Assembly: GCA_029962745.1 (NCBI GenBank)
Contig: CM057165.1
Coordinates: 760,093 to 824,092, forward strand
Length of the DNA stretch: 64,000 nucleotides
Origin: Echinometra lucunter
Lineage: Eukaryota; Echinodermata; Echinoidea; Camarodonta; Echinometridae
Direction of reading: 5' to 3'
Notes under the pieces: model-generated
The model's database searches: none
What the model was told of the DNA's origin: nothing
Seen by the model: only the letters and a program-made list of their open reading frames with translations
Position numbers and translations under genes: made by a program
Part shown: piece by piece, positions 11,673 through 62,892 of the stretch
How the letters are laid out: every line of letters begins with the position of its first letter
Numbering within the stretch: position 1 is the stretch's first letter

Positions 11673-12057
11673 AAATAGTATCAGATATGGAATCTTCATA
11701 CTTAGAATTGAGAGTGGTACATATACTGTATGACATTAAAAAGGGAAGCCACATTCAGCGACCCCATCATCTAAAATACCAGGGAAGATAGCTGAAATAA
11801 CAATATAAGTATGATAGTTAATGTTTTCTTTTGATTCAAATGCCTCTCAACAAAATACGTGCATGGATGACTAATTACTGTCCATTTTAAAAGCAAGTTG
11901 AAATCCTGTTTCCTCAAGTTTGGGATGGATTTTCTCCAGGAGCTAGGTAAAAGCCTTTCTCCTTCATGTACATGAGCTCATGAATAGTTCATTACGACTG
12001 CAAACTTGAAAGCTCTGCAAGAGTGAGATTTTGGTCAAAGTCCTCTCAGTAGACGTG

Positions 12058-12244
12058 TACAGTGGAAACTCAGTATAAGAGATCTGATACAGTTGATATC
12101 CCTGATATAACAAGGTAATTTTTGGTCCCAAGTTCTTTATATCCTTTTGTTTTTAATAACCTACCTGATATACATGAGATCACTGCTATAACAGGTAATT
12201 TAGTGGTCCCAAGGGACCTCGTTTTCTACTGAGTTTCCACTGTA
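12058..12244. mobile_element. MITE with TACAGTGGAAACTCAGTA inverted ends
   Basis: A 187-bp element with near-perfect inverted termini and TA at both outer edges, as expected for Tc1/mariner or pogo-type MITEs. It lies in the intron between the exons at 11362 and 12563. Confidence 0.75.
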
Positions 12245-12562
12245 TTTAGGGGGGGTGCAATGAACATTTGCGCCTGTGACAGTTGCTCCTTTATTAATTT
12301 CTCTGAGGACAATATAGGGTTAGGGTGGTTGTTGTGATAGGGGTTTTGTTCAGAATCATGTGAGGATAATGGATTAAAGTTAGTGTTAATTAGGTGTGGG
12401 GGTTCTGTTTTATGTTTAGCCTTAATGTTGCAGATTTTCCATGGGAGTCAATTGTTGCCGAGGTAGTAATGTCATGGACGCATATCTGGCTTTATTTGTC
12501 AGGAACCTCTGTGTTGTACCCTGGCCTATAGTTAACGGCCCATAATACCTTGTTATTTCCAG

Positions 12563-12646
12563 GTTGCCCACTACATCGGACAGGACCGCAAGGTAATTCT
12601 ATGCATTCAGGATCTCAAAGACGGTGTGGTGGTAGATGGAGAAGAG
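12563..12646 (+). CDS. Nucleoside 2-deoxyribosyltransferase-like protein, next exon
   Basis: An 84-nt phase 0/0 exon between TTTCCAG and GAG|GTAAAT. It encodes VAHYIGQDRKVILCIQDL followed by KDGVVVDGEE. The A-x-YIG-x-x-R-x-VVL pattern is the typical strand-turn of the family after the conserved Ser/Met-containing helix of the previous exon. Confidence 0.8.
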
Positions 12647-13195
12647 GTAAATATGAAAAGAAAGGCAAACTCCCGCAGTAACCCCCAGGGTTTTTCTGCA
12701 TGTAATGAATGGTTTGTCAGGAGGTTAAAAAAAAAGCTAAAGCAAAAAAATTGCTTTTTGTGTCCCTGGGTGGGAAAAAGGTGTGGTCAAATCATATTCT
12801 ATAAAGTTATGTGACATCTTATGACATTTTGTGTCAAACTCTCCGCCTTTGATCTGTTGCGGAATGGATTTGTATGGAAAAAATTGGCTAAAGCGTTTTA
12901 AAAATAAAACAAAACATCCAATCAGTGGTACAAAATGATACAATCACCACTATCATTTGACTGTAGTGTCAGGACATCAGTTAAAAAAGAAATGATACAA
13001 TCACCACTATCATTTGACCATAGTGTCAGGGACACCAGTTTAAAACAAAAAACAAAAAAAAAATGATTACACTGCATAGATCTGTAACAAAGTTACTTTG
13101 CATCCAACCTATACCCCAATAATGTCACTGCCAATGTAATTTGTAATTATTGGTGATGATTCTATCCTAACCTTTTCTTTATTCTCTTCCTACAG

Positions 13196-13446
13196 CTTAC
13201 ACCAAGGGCTGTCAAGGACTACAACAGAGGGCGCCAGTACCTTGCCGATGTTGCGAGTCGGGAGCGTGTCCAATATTTGAGGACGTAGCTGAGGCAGCAG
13301 AGGCACTGGTAGATAGGATCAAACGGGACCAAGAGAAAGTGATGAGGGAGAATCCATCCCCCTCCCATCAGAGTTGTCGCCCACCGGCCTCGCCCCAGAA
13401 TCCCGGGGAACTTAGGTCACCTATGTCCTCCTGTCTTGGACTATGA
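13196..13446 (+). pseudogene. Nucleoside 2-deoxyribosyltransferase-like protein, last exon, one-base frameshift
   Basis: After TCCTACAG the frame reads LTPRAVKDYNRGRQYLADVA, a conserved family block. At 13270/13271 a base appears to be missing: the given frame stops at 13286-13288, but the +1 frame continues with IFEDVAEAAEALVDRIKRDQ and a Ser/Pro-rich tail to TGA 13444-13446. Homologues continue with a P-I-F-D/E-D-V block, so a base was lost here. Either the locus is decaying or this is a consensus error; the two preceding exons are intact. The tail overlaps the start of a 118-bp minisatellite. Confidence 0.7.
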
Positions 13447-14240
13447 CATCACTCCACAAGAGGTTGATCAAGGACAATCTGCCCTTTCCACTCAGACTCA
13501 CTTTACACTCTCCTCAGAATCAAAGGGAGAAAAAGTCACCCATGTCCTCTTGTTTTGGGCTAAGACACCATACACCAGGAGAATATGAAAGGTAGAATTT
13601 GTCCCTACCATCAAACTTCCGCACCCCTTTCATACTCCTGGGGGAACTCATGTTGCCCATGTCCACCTGTTGTATTATGACACTATACCAGGAGAGGATG
13701 ATAAAGGATACTGCTGATTTCTATTTCTCCCTGGCTTCTGGTTACAGGTGCAGTAAGTCTGATGAGAGGGACAAGATCTCCCTTATCATCCTCTCCTGGT
13801 ATATTGTCATAAGCCAAGGCAGGTGGACATAGGTGACCAAGGTGACCTAGGACCATGACACCATGATAACAGAAAATCGGCCCCTCCAATCAGACTTACT
13901 GAACCCCTGTCCAGAAGCCAGGGGAAGAATCTGTATTATTCTATCTTGGACCATGACACCGTGATAAGCGAAAATCTGCCCCCTCCCATCAAACATACTG
14001 CACCCCTTCCCAGAATCCAGAGGAATCAAGATTACTTACTTCCTCTTGTGTAGGAAGACCTTCATATTCCTGAAGCAGAAGATGTGGGAGTTACCATGCC
14101 CTCCTCCTGTGAGCTCCAACTCCTACTCAGAGTGCAGGGTCACCTTGGTTGCCTATGTTTTGTTTTTTCTTGGACACTGACCCTACTAGAGAGAGTGATG
14201 ATGGAAAATCTGCCCCCCTGACTTGCCTATTACCCTTTGA
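13350..14240 (+). repeat. 118-bp minisatellite at the gene 3' end
   Basis: Related units carry CATGTCCTCCTGT-like, ACTATGACACCA-like and CCTCCCATCAGACTT-like motifs. The first three repeat at 118-base spacing (13421, 13539, 13657). About seven or eight diverged units are present. The unit near 13690-13850 is inverted relative to the rest. The first unit overlaps the last coding exon. Confidence 0.7.
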
Positions 14241-15120
14241 GGATTCAAAAAAAAAAAAAAAAAAAAGTCCACCTTGGTTTTTCCTTGACTTAAGACTATG
14301 ACTTATTGATATGCTAGCAATTTATGCCTTAATTACCATTTCTTCAAGAAAAGGAGGAGTTGGTAATGAATGTAGTGGCAATTTATGAGCATTTCTAAAG
14401 TGTTACAGAAATGAAAAAATGGGTACTTAGTGATAGGGTCAGGAAATAAAGTTTGATGTGAAGTGTCTGTCAAAATGGGTATGTAAGACAGAAGGAGAGT
14501 CGATTGCTGTATGTATGGCCTTTCTATCCTAATGTCATTTTTTAACAGTCCGTCATAGAGCAGAATATCTGGCTGTTCTTTTAATTCTTGCCATTGTCAA
14601 AATTTCTGAAAGCGCATGGAGATGCTGTGGTAATGATACATGTTGTGTAAGCTCTGCATATTTCAATATTTTTATACATGTAGGTACTGAAATGATGCAA
14701 AACTGTAAACTCATTAAGATTTTTGGTTGATTTATGATATCAACAGTGTTTCTGATGATACGAAGCATTCTTCAAGACCAAAGAGTAGCAGATCGTTTCT
14801 GATATCCACCCTTAAAAGTTTTGTACAGTTTGGTAGGTCCATCAAACTATTTGTCGGATTTCCGTACTTTCTGCTGGTCAGTAACAAGACAAAAGCAAAC
14901 AAAGATGCTGTTAAGTTTTTTTCTTCCTCAGAGGTTGAATATTAAACAAATGAAAAGCAAAAAATACTTTTGATCTTGGGCCACGGGCATTGGGGACGTA
15001 AAGTCACACAGGCCTGCACACGTGTAAAACCAGTGAGAATTCTGTCTACATGACAAGTGTAAAATGCACTGATGACTGTGCGGACAGGTTCTATTACTGT
15101 TACCTTGTGCTCATTTGAAA

Positions 15121-15298
15121 TACAGTCACTCTGCATAAGTGGAAGTTGCATAAGTCGAATAATCGCCTAAGTCGAAGGTCTGTACTGGGTCCCGTTCCTT
15201 TATTTTCTATTGTTTTTGACCCCTCTTAAGTCGAGTTTCTCTAAGTCGAAGCATTTTCTTCAGTCCCAAGAAATTCGACTTAGGCAGAGTTGACTGTA
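15121..15298. mobile_element. MITE with TACAGTCA inverted ends
   Basis: A 178-bp palindromic element: TACAGTCACTCTGCATAAGT at the left, near reverse complement at the right, with repeated TAAGTCGAA internal words. TA borders suggest a Tc1/mariner-type MITE. Confidence 0.75.
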
Positions 15299-16397
15299 TT
15301 CATATTGAAATTCATCAGAAATCATGAATGAAATAGCAAATAATGATCATGCATGTATCTTTTTATGCAAAGCAGACAATGTGATAACAAGTTTAATGCC
15401 AGTTTTCTTTTTCCTGCTAAAACTGTATATGAGCTTAAATATTAATACCTAACGTATGTTCACAGACTTCCTCTTAGTTGTAACCATGTATTATAAGTAC
15501 CAAGCCAAAGTCTTATATAGATAATGTATGTACATGATTTGTACAGCGAATGTTGATTTGCCAATGTTATGGAAGCATTAGCTGAGATATGTAATGAATT
15601 TTTCATGTATATAGAATTAGTCTAAAGTACAATCACTTTTGATATAATTGTTGCTAAAGCAGCATTTCTTTTTAGACAAATCATGAAACAATCTTTAGTA
15701 TGTTATTTTCATTTCTTTTTAAAAAGATATTTATGATTATATTGTTGCTGTTTTAAAAACTGAGGGTTTTTCATAAGGAATGCATGTTGATGCAGTATGA
15801 TGACATTCAGTTATAATCTTTAACTACCAAGATACATTTGCAATTTTTTGTGAAAATGTATATATAGTTTGAGAGAAATTATCAAAAAGTTATTTTAAAC
15901 AGTAAATAGAGTTGCTCGTGAAGAATATAATGTTGTTGGAGCCAGTGATATTATACAAACAAATGTACACTGTAACCATACATACACCGTATTACAAAGC
16001 ACCAACACTAATTTGCACATATGGGACAATATTGCATGGTAGTATTATCAATTGTGAAATCCTTTTGTTCAATTATTTTTGGGCTGGTAAAGATTTTTCT
16101 ATCAAATGCATCCTAGAGATATGATATATTTGTAATGTACATTTAGTGTAACTATGGATTTTTTTTTTCGGGTAATTGTCAAAACTTAAAGATTAATTTA
16201 CTTGGTGTTCTGATCAGAGGATAACTTTTTTGCATTTGGGTAAGGCCTCACCTAGGTGTATTGTACGTACCTGGTATAAACATTATGATCACACAATACT
16301 ACAAGATGTATTTTCATGAACTGGCACTGTCTTTGTGGGCGGAGAAGACCAGATAAAGAAATCATCAACAATTCTAGTCCAGACTTTCTGGATTTGG

Positions 16398-16811
16398 GCA
16401 GTTCCAGTGTTACGGACATTACATTTCGGACAATTTTTGCAACTTCAAAGGTCATGAAGATAAAACCACTTTATTATGCGGAACTGATAGGATGCAATCA
16501 CGCAAAAAAAAAATCCTTCATCATTAGCAGCGAAGTTTCAGTCCATTTCAGCACATTCTGTGGTAGTTACGGCATGTTATGTTTTCGTTACGGACATTTC
16601 ATTTGTTGGGCAAGAAATGTAATGTTCGTAACGAAACATAACATGCCATAACTACCACATGCTGTACTGAAATGGACTGAAACTTTCACTATGTATAATC
16701 AAGGGTGTTTTGTGCATGATTCCATCATTTGAGTTCTGAATAAAAAAGTGGTTTTATCTTAATGACCTTTTGAAGTTGCAAAAATGTAATGTCCGTAACA
16801 CCTGGAACTGC
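16398..16811. mobile_element. Foldback element with about 190-base arms
   Basis: The left arm from GCAGTTCCAG reads through TTACGGACATTACATTTC. The right arm is its near-complete reverse complement ending CCTGGAACTGC, with a short centre near 16605. There is no coding capacity; a transcript would fold into one long hairpin. Confidence 0.75.
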
Positions 16812-19004
16812 TCATTTGACTTTCTCAGTTTGAAATAAGATTAGTGTCTAAACATTCTGGCAATATCATATTCAATATCAGGGGAATATTTCTACAATCT
16901 GCACATTTAGTATGAACTTGAAAAAAAAAATACATGTGAAATTTTGTACTGTAACAAGCTGATGGTCATTTTGTACTGGTTTCCTAGTTTTCAATACTAT
17001 TTTCTAGAACTTGTTGAGGTGTTATCAATTTGTAATACACAATTAACTGATCAGGGTATTTATCACTCAGAAAAATCCGCTGCTGTTTTATCTGAATTTG
17101 ATATTGGGAAAGGTTACTGATGGATTTTCAAACAATTTGATTTTTTTTCTTGTAGTTATAAAAAAAACAACATTTGTTGAATAACCTCTTTTGGTACTTT
17201 GATAACAGACTATCCTTTTTGCTTCACAAATTCAAAATGTCAAATTTGATATATGAGGCAGAAGGACACACACTTTTTTTAGAGGTTGATGTTGTGTCAT
17301 TCTCTTTCTTAGTTTCACTTTTTAAGTAGAGATTTGTAATGTCTTTGGATACTATTTCTCTCTGGAAAAAGCATGATATAGTTCCTACTCCAAACATTTC
17401 CAATTCATCAAGTCTTAGTACACATAGTAAATGAAGAAGCTTGCTGGGAGAAATTTATAATTTTTAAACAAATTTTCAACTCAGTGAGTCAGATGACTCA
17501 TTCAGCTCAATGAGTCAGAAAGAAGAGGATCTTGGGTATTTGATTCCAGTTCATCGTGACTTGACCGTGAACCAGAATGGCCTGGTGACTAAGTCGCTGC
17601 TGGGCAAGCAGTAGATGACAGGTTTGAATCCGCTGGTTCCAATTTTTTCTGACTTGTGATTTTCATTACAGATCGAACATACGATCTTTAACACTGGGAG
17701 AAAGCTGAAAATTTGCTTCTTAGTACACATGTTGAATGATCAGTGTATACCTCAAAAGATCTAAAAAATGACCAAGAGGATTTTATGGAAAGAGATATCA
17801 GGTTTGGTATTAAAGAAATCACTGGATAATGTATTTTATTGAAATACTTGCAAACTATTAATGAAGTTCAGACATACACATACTTGTTAGTAGCAGATAA
17901 ATCAGTGATGATGCATGAATTTTTATATCTACCACTGTTTTGATATGTGTGTGTTTTTTTTAAAAGAATAATTGATATTCTTCTCTATAATCAGAAATCA
18001 AGGTAACCACTATTTTATAATTGCAGGGGATGTATTATTATTCCCTTTGTGGTGCTATTAATTATGTAAATGATATTTGTATTTGATAGATTTTACATCA
18101 CTCATATGCAATGTATGTCAATTACATGTATATATATTTTTTGTACACATGTATTATAAACTTTTCTTAATTTTTAGTGATGCCACTGGAATATACACTT
18201 GATAACTTTTAAGCACCAGTGAGATAGTATTCGATCATAGTGCATAGAAATACTGTCACTTCTTACATTTGACCTCAATGTAACCTGTATTAGATCAAGA
18301 TGCCTAGAAATACATGTACCTCCAGGTTTTATACGTGACCTTTGAAGAACCTATTCAGTAGATTGCAATACTAGGAGTTATTGCCATGTTTTTCACTTGA
18401 CCTTGGAATGACCTCTACCCTCTGACCTCGTTTTATAGTTACTCTACTAAGGTCTGTCACAGTGTTTCACATGATGTTTAAACATGAATGCTACATGCCA
18501 ACTTTGAGGAAACAAAAACAGTCATAAATCTGCAGATTCTACATAATTGTTGTAATAAAGACACAATTTATGTATATATTTTCTAGTATTTAATATAAGT
18601 CTGTATGCCTTTTCCATTACTCCACAACGTATGAGAAGTATTTTGTCCTTATTGTGTATTTTAAAGGTATATTCCAACTTCATATAAACAAATTAAGTAT
18701 TTTAGATGCCTTTTGCTGTTTCTGACAATTGAGCTGATTGAGTGTGTTTATCACTAATTGTTCTTTGTTTACTTTGACATACGACATGCCATTATTATTT
18801 TGATAAACAATTAGCCCATTTTGATGCCAATGTAGTTCGTCTTATCATGGAGCTTATTCTTATTATGTGACACCACCTTTTCTGTCAAAATGAGATCGTG
18901 TGAAGGTACACATTTTCACCATTTCTGCTGACTTTATCTTTACAGAAGGATCATAAACACCTAATTCATCTCTCTTTATATATCTTACATCATCAAAAAC
19001 TCAG

Positions 19005-19295
19005 GTGTCGTGTCATGGTCTAGTGGATATGTCACCAGGCTGTAGATCACAAGGTTGGCGGTTCGTGTCCCGCCATGGCACCAATGTCTTTTGGCAAGGC
19101 ATTAATCTACAATTTGCCACTCTCGACCCAGGTGTAGTAAATGGGTACCCGGTAGGATGAATTTCCTTGAAATGCTAGAGTGCCTTAATGGCTGTCTTGC
19201 TAAAGCCGGGGTAATAACAGTGGAGCACTAGGAGCGTCAATTCTGATGGACATGAGTGCTATACAAGAACCCACTATTATTAAGATTATTTTAAG
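19005..19295 (+). mobile_element. tRNA-headed SINE, intact order
   Basis: Same SINE as at 1411, with body and tail in continuous order. The head carries GGCGGTTCGTGTCCC, the body contains AAATGGGTACCCGGTAGG, and the 3' part reads through AAAGCCGGGGTAATAACAG to GCTATACAAGAACC and an ATT-rich tail. The minus-strand copy at the window end has the same order, so this arrangement is probably ancestral. Confidence 0.75.
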
Positions 19296-19935
19296 GGTTT
19301 ATAACTTTTCTATTGAATTAAAATCCTTTTCCCCTTTCGTCGGGTAGCCAACTCATGCTGCATCGGATTTATACACTCATCATATTTTGTAGAATGCATG
19401 AAGATAATCGGAAATACATGTTCATTTTAATTCATGAACTGAAATTTTATATGATTGTACAAAATCACTTTCAGCCCTAAAAAGTCTTTATCACTCAGTG
19501 ACCAGGCTAGGCGCTCTGCAGGAAAGGACGTGCATAGTGAAATTTTTGGTGCAATATTTGTTAGCTCACATTTTATGGGTAGGTTTTTATCATTTTGCAT
19601 ACATGTATATTGGTCATTGCAATAAGTTTCGAACGAGAGTAGTTTCAAGTGATTTTTTTATTTTTATTGTTGTGAGCATTGGTTCAGTTTTGAAATATAC
19701 TGGTATATGAAGTTTGTTTTGTTTTTGCTTCGTTAATACAGATATAATTTCAATTGATCTCATTTGATTTGCTTTCATTTTGATTTTCTATGTAAAACTG
19801 TGCACTGATACTATTTGTATCGCGTGATTAACTCGGGTAGTTAGCTTTGTTTTATTACAATGCCTTAAACACCCTTGGAATGTAATTTTTTTTCATAGTA
19901 CGATGTCCATGTACATGTACACTGTATATGTCAAA

Positions 19936-20351
19936 TTAACCCATTCCTGACAAGAATTATTTAAAGCCTAATTTGATCAGCTTTTATTCTTCAAATTGGC
20001 AACACCAACATTTCCTTTTATTGCTACATTTTTCTTATAAAACATCATGTATCTGAAATAAATATAAATTAACAGAATGTATGATGAGAAGTCATAAAGT
20101 TGCCAATTTGCAGGGAAAAACAGTAATTTTAACATTTTCATCGCATTGCCAATTTAAGGATTTTAATGCTTATTTTCCTTTTAAAAAATTTCAGCATCAA
20201 ACAACAAATATTGATGCAACAAAAATGGGCACAGTAAGTGTAGAATTTTTTGCTCTTTCTGCTCATGTATTTGGTATGATTTTTAGAGCTCTGCATCAAA
20301 AGTTATTAGACCAAACCACCTAATGTGGACCCTCTGTCACGAATGGGTTAA
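19936..20351 (+). mobile_element. TTAA-flanked MITE (piggyBac-like), copy B
   Basis: Paralogue of the element at 2327, inside duplication copy 2. The termini and TTAA flanks are intact; a few substitutions and short indels distinguish it from copy A. Confidence 0.75.
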
Positions 20352-20944
20352 AACTGAAAAGTTGGAATTATCTTAAAATGCAACCGCTGTTTTCTCCTCA
20401 TATTGCATACTCCTTTGAATGAAATATGTAATATCTAAAATGATATTAGCCCTTTCTTTAAAGATTAAATGCTGAAAGGTCATTACAAAATGAGATAAGT
20501 GTAAATAGTTATTTTTTTTTAATTTCCCAGATTTTATGCCAAATTTATTGAATAAATGTCATCAGTATGTGATATTAGAATACAGTCCAAATTATCACGA
20601 CGCTCTTATGACGAAGTGTCGTTTGAATATTTGATAAGTAAATAAACTGTGTATATATACCAGACTTTTATAGTGTACGTTTGATTATTCATCGAGTGTA
20701 TTGTTATGTTTGTGGTTGGTACTAGAAATACAACCGGATGCCGTTTTTTCTTCTCTCTCTCTCTGCTCATTTCTGTCCCTTATGATAAGAACGTAAAAGA
20801 AAACTTCACAAAAATCTGTTTTCAAACTATGCAGGTATTTCTCGAAACGGGATGAAGGGGTGACATAACCAGGGGCGGCTCCAATGTATTTCGATAAAGG
20901 GAGGGCAAGATGGCAGGTGAGCGCCCAAGTTGCTAGCGCGGGAG

Positions 20945-21774
20945 CTAACCATGAATGTTATAATAATGGTGATGATGATGATGATGATGATGATGGTGAT
21001 GATAACGATTTTTCTTAACCATTCTCGGTATTAGAGATGGAAGGAGAGTGGTTAAAAGACACCAGGAGATAGGACAGAGATTAAGGAGATGGATAGAAGA
21101 AATCATGAAGAAAGGACAGAGAGGGGGACTGTTAATGAAAGAATAAAATCCATATGAATTTATCAGTTGGAGAAACCTATTAGAGAGATTGTTGTGATGC
21201 AATGGAAGAAAGTTAACATTAAAATCACCGAGAAAATATATCTGCTTATTTTCGTCTGCTAATTTGCTAACGCACTGCTCGAAATTATCATAAAATAGAT
21301 TAAAGTGAGTATCATGAGCTCTATATATTACACCTAAAATTAAGTTTTTGCTTTGAAGATTGTCAATTTCAATAAACAGAACTTCTGATTGATCAAATTT
21401 TATATCATTTCGAATTTTGAAATTTAGATGATTATAGCTACATATAAAATGCGACGCCACCGCCTCTCTTACCTACACGATCAGCTCTGACCAAATTATA
21501 GTTTGGTAATTACACAGTGGTGGGAAGATTGGTGTAACCAAGTTTCACTTATTCCAACTGCAGTGAATCTAAAATGTTTTAATGAGTTGATAAGATTTTG
21601 AAGATCATCAAAATTCCTGTTTAAGCTTCTAGCATTGATATGCAACAATTTAACATCTTCTATATCATCTTGAAATGTTTTATTGAATTCAGAAGGAGTA
21701 TAATATTTGCTCTCAAAAGGATATCCATTTATAGTGTTGTCAAAAATAAAAGGATTGTTATTCATGACCCACAA
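20945..21774 (-). pseudogene. Non-LTR retrotransposon endonuclease remnant, copy 2
   Basis: Better preserved duplicate of the remnant at 3440. One frame (21774 to 21496) reads KLLHINARSLNRNFDDL and ISETWLHQSS, the substrate-contact Asn and catalytic Glu blocks. A second frame (21460 to 20945) carries GVIYRAHDTHFN and YFLGDFNVNF. The two are separated by a frame break, so no functional enzyme is encoded. Confidence 0.75.
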
Positions 21775-22669
21775 AGGACGAGCTTAACTGAGCGGAGCCC
21801 GACCATTATCAACTTAGAAATAAAATAAAAGGGGAATGGCTATACATGATTCCTATACGAGATTTTAGAAGAAAAAAAAAAGACTGAAATTCATGTATGT
21901 ACTTCATAACTAGTTTATATATAAAGATGGAATTAAATGCACGAACTTTCGAGCTTATTATGAAAGGGAAAGAGAAGAGATAAAGAGATTATCAGGAAAA
22001 TAGATGTCGCTCAAATTTTCAATGGCTATGTTATGAACATAATCCCACGTTTTAGTAGTTAGTGTAAAAGTTACCGTGGAGGTCTAATGGACTTTTTCCT
22101 ACTGACTCGGGTACTGTAATTTGAAAAAAAAGAGCGAAACAAAACTATAGGAAAACAAAAAGAAGAAAGCAAAAACAAAAACAAAAAAAAACAACCAAAA
22201 AAAAAAAACAGAAATAAATAATGGCATGTAGTCGGATATTTCCTCAAATCGATAATGAAAAATAAACAAGGTATTTACAAGGTTGAAGAATATACGAAAG
22301 CGAAATTCAGGGCTGGTCATTTACAATTTGGGAAACATAAGGAAAGAACTGCTTTCGTCTAGTGGGTGGATAGATAGAATGAGTGCAACAGGTTACGGTA
22401 CATGAGTGCTATGAGTGTATTGAAATTCTGTGAGTGTTACGTAATAGGTATTTCTACCTGCTCGGATATTGCTAAGTTTTGCTAGCAATACCATTCAAGA
22501 TTGTAAAAGCGAAGTGAATGGTGAACTTGAATACGTAAGGGAAGGTATTTCATGATGTATACAAGATCGAGACAATTCAATTCATAATGGTTCACGAATT
22601 CATCATTGAGAAGGTAAACGTTATTTTGATTAACAAAGAGAAGTTAAAAGAAAGAGCATCCTGTGCACG

Positions 22670-23135
22670 TAATATGGAATACAGTCTGTCAATATATATG
22701 TAAATATATGTAGTGGAATGCATGAACAGTCATTATCCTTTTTCAGCATTCATAATTATGTTAATATGTGATATGGAATATAAACCATGTAAACAGTCAA
22801 TATTCAATTTCCATAATATATAGAAATATATGAAGTAGAATACATACACAGCTAATACCCTTTTCAGCATTCATATCACTGTTATGTAAATGTATGAATA
22901 CAAACAGTCAACATTCAATTTCCATGTATGCATGTAAAAGTATGAAGTAGCATACATAAGCAGTCCATGTCCCTTTTCAGTAGATGTGTGATATGGAATA
23001 CAAATACTCAATATTCAGTTTCTGTATATTTAAATATATGAAGTGTAATGCATAAACAGACAATATTCCTTTTCAGTATTCTGTAAATATGTGATATAGA
23101 ATATAAACTTATATAAACAGTCAATATTCAATTAT
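22670..23135 (+). repeat. Degenerate tandem repeat, period about 100-110 bases
   Basis: Units contain GATATGGAATA, AACAGTCAATATTCAATTT and CCTTTTCAGCATTC words that recur about four times with variable spacing. AT-rich, no coding sense. Confidence 0.6.
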
Positions 23136-23186
23136 CATTATTTTTTACTATTTATCATCATTATTCTTTACCTCTTTCGTCATCTA

Positions 23187-23602
23187 TTAACCCATTCATG
23201 ACAGAGGTCCACATTTTGTGGTTTGGCCTAATATCTTTTGATGCAAAGCCCTAAAAATCACACCAAATACATGAGCAGAAAGAGCAAAAAATTCTACACA
23301 AACTGTACCCATTTTGGTTGCGTCAGTATTCATTGTTTGATGCTGAAAATTTTTTAAAGGAAAATAAGCATTAAAATCCTTAAATTGGCAATGTGATAGA
23401 AAGTTTAAAATCACCATTTTCCCCTGCAAATTGGCAACTTTTTGACTTCTTATCATAATTTCTGTCAATTTATATTCATTTAAGATACATTACGTTTTAT
23501 AAGGAAAATGTAGCACTAAAATAACAATGTTGGTGTTGCCAATTTGAAGAATAAAAGCTGGTCAAATTAGGCTTTAAATAATTCCTGTCACGAATGGGTT
23601 AA
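23187..23602 (-). mobile_element. TTAA-flanked MITE (piggyBac-like), copy C, inverted
   Basis: Reverse-complement copy of the element at 2327, outside the segmental duplication, with TTAA on both sides. It is more diverged than copies A and B, so it is a separate insertion of the family. Confidence 0.75.
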
Positions 23603-24430
23603 AAACCACCTGTTCAAGTGACTTGAGTGGATATCAAATAACAAATTCATTTTTTCACGGCAATTTTTTTTCTGTCCTCACTAAAAATTTCCTCACAACT
23701 GAGTTCATCTCATTAAACAGTTTAATTCCTTACTACTGTCGTACTTACTATATAACTAAGTGAATCTATAAAATATAAAATTAAAGCAAAATTGCACTAT
23801 GTCCACATAGACGGTTGCAAACACAGAAATTAGGTTAACAGGAAAAGTGATATTTAATATTGTTAAAATTAACCAAAGTTAAGAACTTCTTGTTTTTCTA
23901 AATACCGATTGCCAAATCAGCAAAAGGAATGAACCTCGACAGAATGTGAGAAATTAAGCTTCTGTTTCCATCTAGAAAGTAAGTAAATTTGGATTTAATT
24001 CCAATGCAATCCAACCATTTTACATTTAATAATTTACTAATTTCGTTTACACGCACGCCAATAACACTGGCATTGTTTGCACCTTATGTGCATCTATTGA
24101 GTAATTTAAAACGCAGGGGCAAAGAAACTTATCAATATCTGTCAACCAATATTTTGAGAATGATGTAATAGTTGCAAATACATTGATGTGGAAAAAATTA
24201 TAAAATAACAGGTCAGCCGAATCGCTCTTTACTGAGACACTTGCTTTGGAGACAGGGAAAGTGCATAGTTCAACGTTTCTTTCTCCGACACCAAACCGAC
24301 ACCAAAGGCAAGAAACGCACACCAGACCGACAGCTAGCCGCGGCCGGAGGCTGAGCTTCTTCTTCTCGTACTCATCGTACTGGGTTTGGTGTTTCAGTAT
24401 TTTGCGAAAAGAGAGAAAAGGGGAAAAAAG
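23603..24430. other. Upstream region of the large CUB/SRCR gene
   Basis: No exon recognised. It should hold the promoter and 5' untranslated region of the gene whose signal-peptide exon starts at 24431, but I see no clear TATA box or initiator at a fixed distance and do not assign a start site. Confidence 0.4.

Positions 24431-62892
<38,462 letters not shown>

Larger units (their letters stand above)
14241..17565. other. Interval without recognised genes
   Basis: AT-rich sequence with a poly-A run (14249-14266), a 178-bp MITE (15121-15298) and a 414-bp foldback element (16398-16811). Part may be 3' untranslated sequence of the deoxyribosyltransferase-like gene. No further exon was supported. 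Confidence 0.6.
17566..22350 (+). repeat. Large segmental duplication, copy 2
   Basis: Direct copy of 1-4771. After 22350 the two copies diverge completely: copy 1 continues into LINE ORF1 sequence, copy 2 into unrelated AT-rich sequence. Copy 2 has a small extra stretch near 18800 and a shorter CT run near 20755. It keeps the SINE in what appears to be the ancestral orientation. Confidence 0.9.

Noticed and set aside
13599..14029. Several 60-77-codon frames in the 118-bp minisatellite
   Set aside because: They are frames through repeat units on both strands, with no independent support.
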